A stretch of 32,147 nt of DNA. Origin: Berkiella_A sp964633725 (GTDB lineage Bacteria > Pseudomonadota > Gammaproteobacteria > Berkiellales > Berkiellaceae). The notes under the pieces are model-generated. The model searched no databases. It saw only the letters and a program-made list of their open reading frames with translations, and was not told the DNA's origin. The translations under genes and the position numbers were made by a program. Below are positions 30,109 to 32,147 of the stretch, in pieces (the first letter of the stretch is position 1; each line of letters opens with the position of its first letter). The DNA lies in NCBI GenBank assembly GCA_964633725.1, contig CAZWHY010000039.1, forward strand, positions 1 through 32,147. The letters run 5' to 3'.

Positions 30109-32049
30109 ATGCTTTCCCAGATAAAATCAGATCAAAAAGAACAAAGGTCTCGTTTATGTCTAGATCAAAAAACATATAACAAAATGTATAAAGATTCTAT
30201 AGAGCAACCTGATAAGTTCTGGGCAGAGCAAGCAAAGCGTTTTGTTTCATGGCATAAAGAATGGGATAAGGTTTCTGATTGTGACTTTAAAACAGGACAC
30301 ATCCAATGGTTTGCAGGCGCCAAGCTCAATGTGAGTGTTAACTGCTTAGACAGACATTTAGATAAAAATAAAGATCGAGTGGCTTTGTATTGGGAAGGGG
30401 ACTGTGGTCATAGACGGAGAGCTATTACGTATCAAGCGTTGTATGAGCAGGTTTGTGTATTTGCCAACACTTTAAAAAAGCTAGGTGTTAAAAAGGGCGA
30501 TGTGGTTTGTCTTTATATGCCCATGATTCCGCAATCCATTGCCGCGATGTTAGCATGTGCTCGTATAGGTGCGGTGCATTCTGTTGTTTTTGCGGGATTT
30601 TCTGCGCAAGCACTTGCCCATAGGATAGCGGATGCGCAATGTAAATTTATTATTACCGCAGATGATGCGGTTCGAGGCGGCAAAACCGTCGCACTCAAAG
30701 AACAAGTCGATCAAGCTTTAAAATTATACCCTATTGCCGCAAAAGTATTAGTGATTAAAAATAGTGGCCGAAAACTTAAAATGCAAGTAAGAAGAGATTA
30801 CTGGTATCACTTAGCCTCAAAAAATCTACCAACAGTTTGTGATCCTGAATGGATGGATGCAGAAGATCCTTTATTTATTTTATATACATCCGGCTCTACG
30901 GGGCGCCCTAAGGGGGCATTGCATACTCAGGGTGGTTATTTGCTTTATGCCGCGATGACGCATCAATATGTTTTTGACTATCAGTTCAACGATGTTTATT
31001 GGTGTAGTGCGGATATTGGTTGGATAACAGGACACACATATAGTGTTTATGGCCCATTGGCAAATGGGGCGACCAGTGTTATTTACGAAGGTGTACCGAC
31101 AGGCCCTGATCCTAGTTTTGTTTGGGACATAGTGGATCGTTACCAAGTTAGCATTTTTTATACAGCACCCACTGCGATTCGAGCATTGATGGCGCATGGC
31201 AATAAACCTTTGGAGCGTAGCCAGCGCACGAGCCTTAGAATTTTAGGCACAGTGGGAGAGCCGATTAATCCAGAAGCTTGGCGCTGGTATGCAGAACACG
31301 TTGGTAAAAATCAGTGTTGGATTGTGGATACCTGGTGGCAAACTGAAACAGGTGGTGCGATGCTTGTGCCACTACCTAATGTGGGGCGACAAAAACCTGG
31401 TTCTGTTGGGGTGCCTTTTTTTGGGGTTGTGCCGCAAATATTATCCCAAGATGGCAAAATATGTGACGTTATGCAAAAAGGCGATTTGGTTTTAAATGCG
31501 AGTTGGCCAGGCCAAATGCGAACAGTTTATAAAGATCATTCTAGATTTATAAAGACTTATTTTTCTCAATATCCTGGAAAGTATTTTGCTGGGGATGGTG
31601 CATATCAAGATGAACAAGGTGATTATTGGATCACGGGTAGAATTGATGATGTGATTAATATTTCAGGACATCGTATTGATACTGCTGAAGTGGAGAGTGC
31701 CTTGGTTTTGTTACCCAAAGTCAGTGAAGCTGCTGTTATTGGTATACCGCATCCAGTCAAAGGCGAAGGTTTATATGCATTTGTGAGTCTAAATGAAAAT
31801 GAGAAGTGGAACACAAGTTTAGAGGCTGAATTAAAAAGTCAGATTGCAAAGATAATTGGTAAGTTTGCTTTACCAGAGGTAGTACAATGGGCACCAGCAT
31901 TGCCTAAAACGCGATCAGGCAAGATTATGCGGCGCATATTAAGATGCATTGCCCAAGGTAAGCTAGATGAACTAGGGGATATTTCTACTTTGGCTGATTC
32001 CAGTGTTATTGAGCGGCTAATTGAATGTGCCCCACATTTAAAAAAATAA
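30109..32049 (+). CDS. acs: Acetyl-CoA synthetase (AMP-forming)
   Basis: Acs activates acetate with ATP and CoA through acetyl-AMP. The 646-residue length is typical (E. coli 652). The P-loop-like motif FILYTSGSTGRPKGALHTQGG lies near residue 261, followed by WWQTETGGAMLVPL, the hinge and CoA-binding DGAYQDEQGDYWITGRIDDVINISGHR stretch, and the catalytic lysine in PKTRSGKIMRRILR, the site controlled by acetylation in other bacteria. The N terminus, with YKDSIEQPDKFWAEQAKRF, fits Acs. The start ATG is preceded by AGGG. A good promoter lies 128 bases upstream. Copy 3 of the palindromic repeat begins 44 bases after the stop. Confidence 0.96.
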   Translation: MLSQIKSDQKEQRSRLCLDQKTYNKMYKDSIEQPDKFWAEQAKRFVSWHKEWDKVSDCDFKTGHIQWFAGAKLNVSVNCLDRHLDKNKDRVALYWEGDCGHRRRAITYQALYEQVCVFANTLKKLGVKKGDVVCLYMPMIPQSIAAMLACARIGAVHSVVFAGFSAQALAHRIADAQCKFIITADDAVRGGKTVALKEQVDQALKLYPIAAKVLVIKNSGRKLKMQVRRDYWYHLASKNLPTVCDPEWMDAEDPLFILYTSGSTGRPKGALHTQGGYLLYAAMTHQYVFDYQFNDVYWCSADIGWITGHTYSVYGPLANGATSVIYEGVPTGPDPSFVWDIVDRYQVSIFYTAPTAIRALMAHGNKPLERSQRTSLRILGTVGEPINPEAWRWYAEHVGKNQCWIVDTWWQTETGGAMLVPLPNVGRQKPGSVGVPFFGVVPQILSQDGKICDVMQKGDLVLNASWPGQMRTVYKDHSRFIKTYFSQYPGKYFAGDGAYQDEQGDYWITGRIDDVINISGHRIDTAEVESALVLLPKVSEAAVIGIPHPVKGEGLYAFVSLNENEKWNTSLEAELKSQIAKIIGKFALPEVVQWAPALPKTRSGKIMRRILRCIAQGKLDELGDISTLADSSVIERLIECAPHLKK

Positions 32050-32092
32050 TTTTATAGAATTCCAGGCTCAAATTTTAGTATACTTGGGGTTT

Positions 32093-32147
32093 AGGAATGG
32101 GCATGTAATAACTTACGGGTTTAGCGCTCAGTAAGCTGGCATATTTA
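32093..32147 (-). repeat. 181-bp palindromic repeat, copy 3 (inverted, cut by window end)
   Basis: The last 55 bases of the window are identical to the reverse complement of the last 55 bases of copy 1 (17876-17930). The copy is therefore in the opposite orientation and continues beyond the window. It lies downstream of acs, so all three copies sit at gene 3' ends. Confidence 0.9.

Overview
The window looks like chromosome of an AT-rich gammaproteobacterium. The order murJ-ribF-ileS-lspA-ispH next to a divergent rpsT is the usual gammaproteobacterial arrangement, and waaF, waaC, waaL-like, hldE and hldD genes show a heptose-containing LPS core. Several features suggest a host-associated, perhaps Legionellales-like, bacterium: a tRNA-guanine transglycosylase of the queuine-accepting (Chlamydia-like) type beside a YhhQ transporter, an exported Cu/Zn superoxide dismutase, and a serine hydrolase without a signal peptide but with a long C-terminal extension. 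The taxonomic placement is inference. No rRNA, tRNA, CRISPR array or transposase gene was seen.

Layout. 1-7420: rpsT (minus) with hairpin terminators, then murJ, ribF, ileS, lspA and ispH (plus), mostly overlapping or closely spaced. 7519-15088: a zinc-finger protein followed by a compact LPS-core operon (waaF, waaC, waaL-like, family-2 glycosyltransferase, WaaP-type kinase, hldE, hldD), nearly all overlapping. 15107-17973: an accessory patch with an orphan HicB-like gene, an uncharacterised and apparently shortened protein, a serine hydrolase (minus), a broken second copy of the HicB-like gene, several tight hairpins and a 181-bp palindromic repeat. 17974-20449: tgt, yhhQ and ppa (minus). 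20708-24336: hppA, sodC and an unrecognised helical-repeat-like gene (plus). 24335-25486: a second 181-bp repeat and an exported retropepsin-like protease (minus). 25819-29353: pcnB, folK and pgi (plus). 29415-29708: a small minus-strand gene with a double-glycine leader, a candidate class II microcin. 30109-32049: acs, followed by the start of a third copy of the palindromic repeat, cut by the window edge.

How the genes work together. HldE and HldD make ADP-heptose, WaaC and WaaF add heptose to the inner core, and the kinase, family-2 transferase and ligase-like protein probably modify or extend the LPS. Tgt plus YhhQ form a queuine-salvage pair. A soluble and a membrane pyrophosphatase stand divergently. 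LspA, IspH, MurJ, RibF and IleS are housekeeping.

The strongest candidates for something undescribed are the microcin-like peptide with its promoter-proximal palindrome, the 181-bp palindromic element (three copies, with a paired substitution in its two arms), and the HicB-like duplication bracketing two accessory genes.
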